A DNA stretch of 64,000 nucleotides. Source: Maribacter aestuarii (GTDB lineage: Bacteria > Bacteroidota > Bacteroidia > Flavobacteriales > Flavobacteriaceae). The notes beneath the pieces are model-generated. The model worked only from the letters and a program-made list of their open reading frames with translations, searched no databases and had not been told where the DNA came from. Positions within the stretch are counted from its first letter, which is position 1, and each line of letters starts with the position of its first letter. The stretch covers positions 1,688,501 to 1,752,500 of the forward strand of contig NZ_CP107031.2 in NCBI RefSeq assembly GCF_027474845.2, in the 5' to 3' direction. The translations under genes and the position numbers were made by a program. Below, one piece after another: positions 36,683 through 44,942 of the stretch.

Positions 36683-38872
36683 ATGTCGAAGAGAAATAAG
36701 AAGGCGAAGAACCATAGGAAGAACGAGATTACAAAAGGTATTTTCACGGTTTTAGAAAAAGAACCACAAAAAAGCTTCAATTACAAACAAATAGCTGCAA
36801 AAATTGGGGTCACGGATACTCAAGAAAGAAATTTACTCATTAAGAGATTGGTGCAACTCAAGGAAACTAAAAGAATTCAGGAGAGTAGTAGAGGCAATTA
36901 TAAAACTTTAGAGGACAACAAAACCCACCACGAGGGAATTGTTGATATCACAGGAAGAGGAAATGCCTACATTGTAATTGAGGGAATGGAGGATGATGTC
37001 TTCGTTCAGGCTAATAAAATAAACAAAGCTTTTCATAAGGATAAAGTAGAGGTGTTTATACGCCCCAGAAGGAACGGTAAGAAATTAGAGGGAGAGGTAG
37101 TAAAGGTTTTAGAACGCTATAAGAATACGTTCGTGGGAATCGTAGATATGCAAAAGACCTTTGCCTTTGTACGACCTACGGATTTTAGAATGTATACTGA
37201 TATTTTTGTTTCTCAGGACAAACTCAAGAATGCTAAGGACGGAGATAAAGTTTTAGTAGAAATTACCGATTGGCCGGACGATAAGGATTCCCCTTATGGA
37301 AAGGTTACCGAAGTTCTGGGCAAACCGGGAGAACACGATACGGAGATACACTCCATCTTGGCGGAATATGGTCTTCCCTATGAGTTTCCTGGGGAAGTGC
37401 AAAGTTTTGCGGACGGCTTGGATACTCAAATTAAGCCCGAGGAAATTTCAAAGCGGAGGGATATGCGTGACGTGTTGACCTTTACCATAGACCCTAAGGA
37501 TGCCAAGGATTTTGATGATGCCCTTTCCTTTAAAATTCTAGAGAACGGTAATTATGAAATAGGTATTCACATTGCCGATGTATCTCATTATTTAAAAGAA
37601 GGTACGGTATTGGATGAGGAAGCTTACGATAGGGCCACTTCGGTATACCTTGTAGACAGGGTTGTTCCTATGTTACCGGAAGTACTTTCCAACAATGCTT
37701 GTTCGTTAAGACCTAACGAGGAAAAATATACTTTTTCAGCCATTTTTGAATTGGATAGAAAAGGGCAGATTAAAGGTCAGTGGTTTGGAAGAACAATCAT
37801 TAATTCCAATGAACGTTTCTCTTATGAAGAGGCACAGCATATTATAGAATCTGAAAAAGGATTTATTCCAAAAGAAGTCTCGATTAGAAAATCCGAATAC
37901 AAAGTTGATGATGAAGTGGTGGAAGCCACTTTGACCATGAACAGACTGGCCAGGGACATGCGAGCGAAAAGAATGGACCAGGGTGCCATTTCTTTTGATA
38001 AAGTAGAGGTACGTTTTAACCTTAATGAAAAGAACGAGCCAACTAGTGTTTATTTTAAGGAATCAAAAGATGCCAATAAACTTATTGAAGAGTTTATGCT
38101 CTTGGCCAATAGAAAAGTGGCAGAGTTTATAGGTAAACAGAAACCTATAAAAACTTTCGTTTATAGGGTTCATGATGATCCGGATGAAGAAAAATTAATA
38201 GCCTTAAACGGGATTGTATCCAGATTTGGACACAAGCTTAACTTTAAAGATAAAAAATCCATTAGTGCATCCTTAAATCAACTCTTGGATGATGTTAAGG
38301 GTCAAAAGGAACAGAATTTGGTGGACACGCTTGCCATACGTAGTATGAGCAAGGCCGTGTATACGGTGGACAATATAGGACATTATGGTCTTGCTTTTGA
38401 TTATTATACGCACTTTACTTCACCTATTCGAAGATATCCCGACGTAATGGTACATCGTCTACTTCAACATTACTTGGATGGTGGAAAATCTGCAAAGGCG
38501 GAGCTGTATCAAGAAAAATGTAAGCATTCTTCGGACATGGAATATCTTGCGTCAAGCGCAGAACGGGATTCTATAAAATACATGCAGATAAAATTCATGC
38601 AGGACCACCAAGATGAAGAATTTGTTGGGGTAATAAGTGGGGTCACAGAATGGGGTATCTATGTGGAGATAATAGAGAATAAATGTGAAGGTATGGTTCG
38701 TATCCGAGACATAAAAGGAGATTATTATATCTTTGACAATAAGGAATATGCAATCGTCGGTGAGAGAACCAAGAAAACATATCAATTAGGTGACGAAGTA
38801 ATTGTAATGGTTAAGAACACAGATTTGGTGAAACGTCATCTGGATTTCACGCTCCTAGGTAAAAACGAATAG
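36683..38872 (+). CDS. rnr: ribonuclease R
   Basis: 729 residues. Order of domains: basic N-terminus and winged helix (about 15-70), cold-shock domains (about 75-220), RNB catalytic core (about 245-575, active-site TIDPKDAKDFDDALS) and a C-terminal S1 domain (about 640-725, GVISGVTEWGIYVEI). It is a processive 3'-to-5' exoribonuclease that degrades structured RNA in the cytoplasm. It stands at the right edge of the AT-rich gap and is followed after 55 bases by the DUF2807 gene. Confidence 0.95.
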   Translation: MSKRNKKAKNHRKNEITKGIFTVLEKEPQKSFNYKQIAAKIGVTDTQERNLLIKRLVQLKETKRIQESSRGNYKTLEDNKTHHEGIVDITGRGNAYIVIEGMEDDVFVQANKINKAFHKDKVEVFIRPRRNGKKLEGEVVKVLERYKNTFVGIVDMQKTFAFVRPTDFRMYTDIFVSQDKLKNAKDGDKVLVEITDWPDDKDSPYGKVTEVLGKPGEHDTEIHSILAEYGLPYEFPGEVQSFADGLDTQIKPEEISKRRDMRDVLTFTIDPKDAKDFDDALSFKILENGNYEIGIHIADVSHYLKEGTVLDEEAYDRATSVYLVDRVVPMLPEVLSNNACSLRPNEEKYTFSAIFELDRKGQIKGQWFGRTIINSNERFSYEEAQHIIESEKGFIPKEVSIRKSEYKVDDEVVEATLTMNRLARDMRAKRMDQGAISFDKVEVRFNLNEKNEPTSVYFKESKDANKLIEEFMLLANRKVAEFIGKQKPIKTFVYRVHDDPDEEKLIALNGIVSRFGHKLNFKDKKSISASLNQLLDDVKGQKEQNLVDTLAIRSMSKAVYTVDNIGHYGLAFDYYTHFTSPIRRYPDVMVHRLLQHYLDGGKSAKAELYQEKCKHSSDMEYLASSAERDSIKYMQIKFMQDHQDEEFVGVISGVTEWGIYVEIIENKCEGMVRIRDIKGDYYIFDNKEYAIVGERTKKTYQLGDEVIVMVKNTDLVKRHLDFTLLGKNE

Positions 38873-38927
38873 GCATTTTGGAACAGCTTTTGCTTAGTAA
38901 GGCTAGTTAAATAAAAAAACCAACAGA

Positions 38928-39605
38928 ATGAAACAAATTATAGTGTTGTTATTTCTTTGTGGGTTACAAATAATAAATGCACAGGAAAATAAAGTAACCA
39001 AAAGTTTGGATAAGTTTTCTGAACTCAAGGGTTTTGACGGCCTTTCCATAAACCTTATCAAATCAACTGAAAATAAGGCAGTAATTACCGGGGATAATAC
39101 AGATAAGGTTGCCATTGTAAATAATGATGGCATTCTTAAAGTGCGAATGCAGATAGGCAAGATTTTCAGTGGTTATAAAACTTTCGTAGATATTTATTAT
39201 ACCGAAAAATTGGTGGTGATAGACGTTAACGAAGATGCTAGGATTATATCTGAAGGAGTCATAAAACAGGATGTTTTAGAACTTAAGGCACAAGAAGGCG
39301 GGGAGTTAATAGTAACTGCAGAGGTTGAACAAATGCTGATTAAATCGGTTTCTGGTGGTGTAATTAAAACATCCGGATTCTCGGATTTACAGGACGTTCA
39401 AATAAATACAGGTGGTGTTTACCAAGGTAAGAATTTTAAGACCAAATTCTCTACGGTTAATGTAAATGCCGGTTCTAGGGCAGAAATCTATGCCAGTGAA
39501 TATGTTAGGGCCGCAGTGAAGGCTGGTGGTGAGGTACTCGTACATGGTAATCCTCCAAAGTTAGAAGAAAAGACAGTTTTTGGCGGAGTAATTAAAAAAG
39601 TATAG
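38928..39605 (+). CDS. DUF2807 (GIN-domain) secreted protein
   Basis: 225 residues with a signal peptide (ends IINAQ). The remainder is a repetitive right-handed beta-helix-like region (alternating V/I and G, for example KSVSGGVIKTSGFSDLQDVQ and VNAGSRAEIYAS) typical of DUF2807 proteins. The role is unknown, probably at the cell envelope. It lies seven bases before the LysE-family gene. Confidence 0.85.
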   Translation: MKQIIVLLFLCGLQIINAQENKVTKSLDKFSELKGFDGLSINLIKSTENKAVITGDNTDKVAIVNNDGILKVRMQIGKIFSGYKTFVDIYYTEKLVVIDVNEDARIISEGVIKQDVLELKAQEGGELIVTAEVEQMLIKSVSGGVIKTSGFSDLQDVQINTGGVYQGKNFKTKFSTVNVNAGSRAEIYASEYVRAAVKAGGEVLVHGNPPKLEEKTVFGGVIKKV

Positions 39606-39611
39606 CAGTTT

Positions 39612-40286
39612 ATGCTGGAAGATATACAGGCAGCAATTCCATTGGGTTTTTTGTTAAGCTTTATGATTGGACCTGTATTTTTTGTGCTTTTAGAGACCAG
39701 CGCTATAAAAGGATTCAGGGCGGCACTGTCTTTCAATTGCGGTGTAATTATCGCTGATATTATTTTCATCATTGCGGCTTACTTTAGTAGTTTTCAATTA
39801 CTTGAAAACTTAAGTAATCAGCCAGGACTTTACGTTTTTGGAGGGGTAATATTATTGGTATATGGATTAACTACTTTTTTCAAAAGGGACTCTAAGGCCG
39901 TACGGAAGAAATCAATCAAGATTACTAGTGGGGATTACTTTGGGTTATTTGTTAAAGGTTTTTTATTGAACTTCATCAACATTGGTGTTCTCGTATTTTG
40001 GTTGGGTATCATCATTATTGTGGGCCCTAGTCTAGAAAATGAACCGAATAGAATACTGGTTTTCTTTACCACAATGCTTTCTGCCTATTTTGTAACGGAT
40101 ATTTTTAAAATATTGTTGGCCAAGCAATTAAAGAAAAAATTAACTTATAAGCGTATCCATCTAATTAAGAAAGGCATTGGTTTAATTTTGGTTGTATGTG
40201 GTATCGTACTTATAGTTAAGGGTTTTTTACCACAAGATAAATTTGATATAAAGAAAGGTATAGAAAGAATTGAGAAAATAAGATAA
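39612..40286 (+). CDS. LysE-family translocator
   Basis: 224 residues with six membrane segments. The N-terminal IPLGFLLSFMIGPVFFVLLETS is the LysE/RhtB pattern. It should export an amino acid or a similar small molecule from the cytoplasm; the substrate is not predictable. A terminator follows the stop directly. Confidence 0.87.
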   Translation: MLEDIQAAIPLGFLLSFMIGPVFFVLLETSAIKGFRAALSFNCGVIIADIIFIIAAYFSSFQLLENLSNQPGLYVFGGVILLVYGLTTFFKRDSKAVRKKSIKITSGDYFGLFVKGFLLNFINIGVLVFWLGIIIIVGPSLENEPNRILVFFTTMLSAYFVTDIFKILLAKQLKKKLTYKRIHLIKKGIGLILVVCGIVLIVKGFLPQDKFDIKKGIERIEKIR

Positions 40287-40311
40287 AAAAACCGGCGATA
40301 GCCGGTTGTTT
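40286..40311. terminator. intrinsic terminator between LysE and OmpH-like genes
   Basis: AACCGGC-GATA-GCCGGTT stem (40290-40307) with an A run before and a short T-rich stretch after. It lies between convergent genes and may act in both directions. Confidence 0.8.
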
Positions 40312-40332
40312 ATTAAAAGAAGTTTTTAGATA

Positions 40333-40839
40333 CTAATTTTTATATTTATCGTTTAGAATTTTAACGATTTCTGAAGTAAGGTCATTAGCATCCTTACCAT
40401 AAAGAACACTACCACCATCACCTCCACCAAGGATATAGCTGTAACCATTAGCTTTACCGTAGGCTTCGATTTCTTTTTTAACAATACTTACAACACTATC
40501 CATTTCTTTTTGACCTTCGGCCTGCAGTTGCTGATCTTCCTGTTGTAGTTGTTGGCCCATAAACTGTCCTTTTTGCTGGAACAAGGCATATTCTTCCTGT
40601 GCTTTTTGTTGAGACATTTTTTGAGCTTTTGCTTGAAAAGCTTGTGCCTCTATTTGGAATGCCTGAGAAATACTATCTCTCTTTTTTGTCAACGCATCTG
40701 CTTTAGTTTTGAATTTAGCTTCAACATCTATTTTTTCTTGGTATTCGTTCATTAGTTTCACGTTATCCACGTAACCTATTTTTTCTTGTTGGCAGGAGAC
40801 AAATGCCAATACCACCAAACCTAGAATTAATTTTCTCAT
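40333..40839 (-). CDS. OmpH/Skp-family periplasmic chaperone-like lipoprotein
   Basis: 168 residues from ATG 40839. A longer frame to 40872 is rejected because it would hide the signal. The lipobox (LAFVS-C) predicts a lipid anchor, whereas classical Skp is soluble. A long Gln/Lys-rich coiled coil (about 35-125) is flanked by the OmpH ends KIGYVDNVKLMNEY and ANGYSYILGG. It probably helps outer-membrane proteins through the periplasm. Confidence 0.87.
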   Translation of the reverse strand: MRKLILGLVVLAFVSCQQEKIGYVDNVKLMNEYQEKIDVEAKFKTKADALTKKRDSISQAFQIEAQAFQAKAQKMSQQKAQEEYALFQQKGQFMGQQLQQEDQQLQAEGQKEMDSVVSIVKKEIEAYGKANGYSYILGGGDGGSVLYGKDANDLTSEIVKILNDKYKN

Positions 40840-41091
40840 TTGTATTAAATTTAAGTTGCGCAAAAGTAACAAAGCTTTTCTAACTCTCCTTGAGAATTAA
40901 AGTATTTCTAGAGTGTCATATTTGTCCAAAAATAGAGATATAGATGAAAATGATGGATATTACCAAACACCATAAATTTTACTTATGTGAAAGCAATCAA
41001 TATAATGAGGATTAAGAAGGTTTTCAGCACGGGCTTATATGTTGGCTTGTATGGGTAAAGAAACTGTGACAGACGCCTTTTAAATTGATTT

Positions 41092-41919
41092 CTATGCTTT
41101 TTTAAGTATATAGATGATGGAAGAATACTCTTTTGTAGAAAGCGCCCTAATATTTGAGATGAACCCCGTATAGGCAGCACTAAGTAATTTGGTTTTTCCG
41201 GTTTTATATTTTTCTGAAAGCAGTGAGACATAATAAGAATCAAAACACATTGGCTTAGTAGACATCAGATCTAAGTTGTATTTGTTAAAGAGCAAGGGAA
41301 TTGCGGTTCTGGAGAAATGCCAGAGATGTCTTGGGACGTCAAATCCTGCCCAGAACGTTTTATATCTTTTTGCGTCATAGGACTTAAAATTAGGCACGGC
41401 GACTATTAGATTTCCATTATCGTTTAATAAAGAAGTTATTGAAGCTAGCTGTTTATCCAGGTTGGGTAAATGTTCTAGAACGTGCCAAAGTGTAATAACA
41501 TCAAACTTGGTTTTGGGTATATCGTCAATACTAGGGTGTAATAAAATTCCTTTGCCGGCAGCCTTAGATCTAGCCATAGAATTTGGTTCGACGCCCTCAA
41601 TATTCCAATTTTTATTTTTTGCAGTTAAAAGAAAATCACCTGTCCCCGCCCCTATGTCCAATAATTTTTTCCCGGGACTGTTGACAGAATCAATCAGCCT
41701 AACTTTCCGATTGAGATTATATTTTTTAACTAGATGATAGATTTTTTCCAATAGATTTTGGCGACTATCGGAATGGGATATATAATCTTCACTTTTATAA
41801 TAGATGTCCAGTTCTGAAGGTTGTGGATGTGTAACAAGCATGTCCAACTCAGAATCATATAATAACTCAAATTCTTCTTGGGTATTAAAATAATCTTTAG
41901 TTTTTAAATATGAGCTCAT
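41092..41919 (-). CDS. class I SAM-dependent methyltransferase
   Basis: 275 residues, cytoplasmic. The SAM site is KKLLDIGAGTGDFLLTA (motif I), followed by DVITLWHVLEHLPN and the post-motif GNLIVAVPNF. The N-terminus (DYFNTQEEFELLYDSELDMLVTHPQP, with no zinc Cys set) fits the Methyltransf_23 type often linked to surface-polymer synthesis. The target is unknown. Its start overlaps the end of the lipoprotein gene upstream by 23 bases. Confidence 0.85.
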   Translation of the reverse strand: MSSYLKTKDYFNTQEEFELLYDSELDMLVTHPQPSELDIYYKSEDYISHSDSRQNLLEKIYHLVKKYNLNRKVRLIDSVNSPGKKLLDIGAGTGDFLLTAKNKNWNIEGVEPNSMARSKAAGKGILLHPSIDDIPKTKFDVITLWHVLEHLPNLDKQLASITSLLNDNGNLIVAVPNFKSYDAKRYKTFWAGFDVPRHLWHFSRTAIPLLFNKYNLDLMSTKPMCFDSYYVSLLSEKYKTGKTKLLSAAYTGFISNIRALSTKEYSSIIYILKKA

Positions 41920-42457
41920 TATAATTGTGGGTAGCTAAATATTCGTTTTTCAAGTCCCTAAGATACTCTAAAACCACTTTTCTAGAAAGTGGGTTAATTG
42001 TTAGGCAGTCTTTTTCTGTGTCACTGTATACCTCTATAGCGATGTACCAATTTCCGTTTCTTCGTACCCCTTCCGCTTTATCGGAAAGAATAGGTTCCAT
42101 ATCATCGTTGTCTAAAGCCGCGTTGAGGGAAATATCGGCGACAAAAGGAAACAGGTTTAAATACTTGTCTTGTATTTCTGTTTCATAAAACGAGAAGAAG
42201 TATTGTTTGTCATCTATTTCAAAGGGGATATCATCATAAACATTATCATTATTGAGGCCGTATTTCATGTCTACACAATCATAGAACATGTAGGCTTCCT
42301 TGGGGTCTTCAAAGATAAACATCTCTCTTTCCGGAAGGCTGCGTTTAAAATTTTTCCCCTTGCCAACATTGTAGTCATCAATTTTAGGTGCAACACGAAG
42401 AGGAATACAGGATTGGATTAAAAAAACAAAGACAAGAAAGATGCATGCTCTTCTCAT
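41897..42457 (-). CDS. lipoprotein of unknown function
   Basis: 186 residues from ATG 42457 (MRRACIFLVFVFLIQSC); a longer start at 42499 would place 14 residues before the signal. The lipobox Cys is about residue 17. The mature part is acidic with many Asp, Tyr and Phe residues (FEDPKEAYMFYDCVDMKYG) and no motif I recognise. It overlaps the methyltransferase gene by 23 bases, so the two are co-translated. Confidence 0.75.
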   Translation of the reverse strand: MRRACIFLVFVFLIQSCIPLRVAPKIDDYNVGKGKNFKRSLPEREMFIFEDPKEAYMFYDCVDMKYGLNNDNVYDDIPFEIDDKQYFFSFYETEIQDKYLNLFPFVADISLNAALDNDDMEPILSDKAEGVRRNGNWYIAIEVYSDTEKDCLTINPLSRKVVLEYLRDLKNEYLATHNYNELIFKN

Positions 42458-42625
42458 AAAAATCGGCTGAAGATGGTCAAAATAAATATCAAAAATCAAG
42501 CCAACATAACCTTGCCCTTGTGATAATTAGGCGGTTATTTTTTACTTTTAGACCTGTCAAACAATTGTTGAGAGCCCTTTTATTAATCAGGCCAGCATCT
42601 GATGATACAAATAAAACATAGAAAT

Positions 42626-42641
42626 TGTTCCACGTGGAACA
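42626..42641. other. parS-like centromere site 1
   Basis: TGTTCCACGTGGAACA, a perfect 16-bp palindrome that matches the ParB-binding parS consensus TGTTnCACGTGAAACA except for one base that makes it fully symmetric. The symmetry extends to 22 bp (42623-42644). It lies five bases after the mnmG stop. A second identical 16-mer is at 44527. Confidence 0.75.
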
Positions 42642-42648
42642 ATTGCAA

Positions 42649-44517
42649 CTACCTTCCCAAGAAAACCAATAGAACGCTAATATCGCTAGGAGTGACACCG
42701 CTAATTCTAGAGGCCTGTGATATGGTTACCGGTTGAATGGCGGTCAGTTTCTCCCGGGCTTCATAAGAAAGCGACTTAAGTTTAGAGTAGTCAAAATTGG
42801 GAGGAATTTTTACCGCTTCAAGTCGGTGCAATTTGTCGGCGTTCACCTTTTCCTTAGCTATATAACCAGAATATTTAACCTGAACTTCGGCCTGTTCTAA
42901 AACCTCCCTGTCTAGGTCATTTTCATTTACATAGGAGGAAACCGCATCTAATTGAAGCATGTGATCCATGGTCACTTTGGGCCGGGAAAAAACCTTGAAC
43001 ATTTTATCGGATTGATTCACCAAAGCAGAATCTACTTTTTCCAAAATGGGATTTATATCATTCGGAAGTACGCTAGTGGACTTGAAGAAATTAACAAAGG
43101 CCTCGGATTGTTCAAGCTTTTGCTCCATCTTGAGAAGTCGATTTTCTTTAGCTAAACCAATTTCATATCCCATTGGCGTCAATCGTAAATCTGCATTATC
43201 TTGGCGTAATAATGTTCTGTACTCTGCCCTCGATGTGAACATACGATAGGGTTCTTCTGTCCCCTTTGTAATAAGATCATCAATCAATACACCAATATAG
43301 GCTTCGTCTCTTTTTAAAATAAATGGTTCCTTTTCGTTTAATTTAAGATGTGCATTTACACCCGCCATTAAACCTTGGGATGCAGCTTCCTCATAGCCGG
43401 TGGTACCATTAATTTGACCTGCGAAATAAAGATTATTCACCAATTTAGTTTCTAAGGTGTGTTTCAACTGGGTAGGTGGAAAATAATCGTACTCTATTGC
43501 GTATCCCGGCCTGAAAAATTTGACCTGCTTAAATCCAACAACGGAGCGTAGTGCTTTGAATTGAACATCCTCGGGTAGAGAGGTTGAAAACCCGTTAACA
43601 TAAACCTCCACAGTGTCCCACCCTTCTGGTTCAATGAACATTTGGTGACTATCCTTGTCCGCAAACCGATTAATTTTGTCCTCGATCGAGGGGCAATATC
43701 TGGGGCCTATACTTTTAATTCTTCCATTAAACATCGGAGAGCGGTCAAAACCCTCGCGAAGCAAATCGTGAACCATCGCGCTGGTATGGGTCATGTAACA
43801 ATCCCGTTGTGTAGTAAGTGTTGGGGTATCCGTATAAGAAAATTTTTCAGGCCTGGAATCTCCGGGTTGCACAATCATTTTCGAATAGTCTAGAGATCGG
43901 CCATCAACTCGGGGAGGTGTGCCGGTTTTCATTCTTCCGCTTTCGAACCCTAGAGCAGTTAATTGTTCTGTGATTCCTGTGGCTGCTTTTTCTCCTGCGC
44001 GGCCTCCTCCAAATTGTTTTTCACCTATATGAATCAACCCATTTAAAAAGGTGCCATTGGTCAAAACCACGGCTTTGCCCTTAATATCGATTCCCAATGA
44101 AGTTCGCACACCTACTACGGTATCACCTTCAACCAATAGTGCTGATACCATTTCCTGATAAAAGTCTACATTAGGGGTACGCTCCAAAGCTAGTCGCCAT
44201 TCTTCTGCAAAACGCATGCGGTCATTTTGAGCACGGGGGCTCCACATGGCCGGACCTTTGGACTTGTTCAGCATTTTAAATTGAATGGCCGACTTGTCCG
44301 TTACAATTCCACTATAACCACCGAGGGCATCAATTTCCCGCACTATTTGTCCTTTTGCAATACCACCCATGGCAGGATTACAGGACATTTGCCCAATTGT
44401 CTGTAGGTTCATGGTGACCAACAAGGTTTTGGAACCCATATTGGCCGCTGCAGCCGCTGCTTCCGCACCGGCGTGCCCGCCTCCTACTACTATAACATCA
44501 TAATTTTCTCCAAACAT
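42649..44517 (-). CDS. mnmG: tRNA uridine-5-carboxymethylaminomethyl synthesis enzyme MnmG
   Basis: 622 residues, normal length. The FAD site is [21 protein letters not shown] at the N-terminus, and the family signatures [24 protein letters not shown] and [17 protein letters not shown] are intact. The C-terminal helical domain ends with [24 protein letters not shown]. With MnmE it modifies U34 of certain tRNAs. It is flanked at both ends by parS-like palindromes, the upstream one lying inside ybeY. Confidence 0.96.
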   Translation of the reverse strand: MFGENYDVIVVGGGHAGAEAAAAAANMGSKTLLVTMNLQTIGQMSCNPAMGGIAKGQIVREIDALGGYSGIVTDKSAIQFKMLNKSKGPAMWSPRAQNDRMRFAEEWRLALERTPNVDFYQEMVSALLVEGDTVVGVRTSLGIDIKGKAVVLTNGTFLNGLIHIGEKQFGGGRAGEKAATGITEQLTALGFESGRMKTGTPPRVDGRSLDYSKMIVQPGDSRPEKFSYTDTPTLTTQRDCYMTHTSAMVHDLLREGFDRSPMFNGRIKSIGPRYCPSIEDKINRFADKDSHQMFIEPEGWDTVEVYVNGFSTSLPEDVQFKALRSVVGFKQVKFFRPGYAIEYDYFPPTQLKHTLETKLVNNLYFAGQINGTTGYEEAASQGLMAGVNAHLKLNEKEPFILKRDEAYIGVLIDDLITKGTEEPYRMFTSRAEYRTLLRQDNADLRLTPMGYEIGLAKENRLLKMEQKLEQSEAFVNFFKSTSVLPNDINPILEKVDSALVNQSDKMFKVFSRPKVTMDHMLQLDAVSSYVNENDLDREVLEQAEVQVKYSGYIAKEKVNADKLHRLEAVKIPPNFDYSKLKSLSYEAREKLTAIQPVTISQASRISGVTPSDISVLLVFLGR

Positions 44518-44522
44518 AACTT

Positions 44523-44942
44523 CTATTGTTCCACGTGGAACAGCTTTATTTTTTCTTCTTCTTTTTGCCGCATCAATTCGATGTGCTCGTCACCCTTATC
44601 CTTATATCCCATTAAATGGAGGAGACCATGTACCATAACACGATGCAATTCATTTTCAAACGATACATCAAAATGCATACTGTTTTCTCGTACTCGTTCT
44701 ACCGATATATAAATATCTCCCGAAACCAGTTTCCCTTGAGTATAATCAAAAGTGATGATATCCGTATAATCATTATGATTGAGATATTCCTGATTGATTT
44801 TTAATAGGAAATCGTCATCACAGAAGATATAATTCAACGATTCAATAGCATAACCTTCTGATTTACAACATTTTTCAATCCAATTCTTATGATTTTCAGC
44901 TTCTATAAGCTGAAAATCAGTCTCATAATGAAAGTTAGTCAT
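44523..44942 (-). CDS. ybeY: endoribonuclease YbeY (rRNA maturation)
   Basis: 139 residues. The zinc motif [16 protein letters not shown] is intact, and the middle has YTDIITFDY and [10 protein letters not shown], as in the family. It takes part in 16S rRNA 3'-end processing and ribosome quality control. Its last codons (LFHVEQ) are encoded by the second parS-like palindrome. It overlaps the end of the DUF4175 gene by eight bases and sits five bases before mnmG. Confidence 0.94.
   Translation of the reverse strand: MTNFHYETDFQLIEAENHKNWIEKCCKSEGYAIESLNYIFCDDDFLLKINQEYLNHNDYTDIITFDYTQGKLVSGDIYISVERVRENSMHFDVSFENELHRVMVHGLLHLMGYKDKGDEHIELMRQKEEEKIKLFHVEQ
44527..44542. other. parS-like centromere site 2, inside ybeY
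   Basis: TGTTCCACGTGGAACA, identical to the site at 42626. It overlaps the last six sense codons of ybeY and lies nine bases from the mnmG start. Two such 16-mers 1.9 kb apart are very unlikely by chance. Confidence 0.75.

Noticed and set aside
40983..41243. 86-residue minus-strand frame overlapping the methyltransferase end.
   Set aside because: The methyltransferase has a normal full-length end in its own frame, so this is a shadow.
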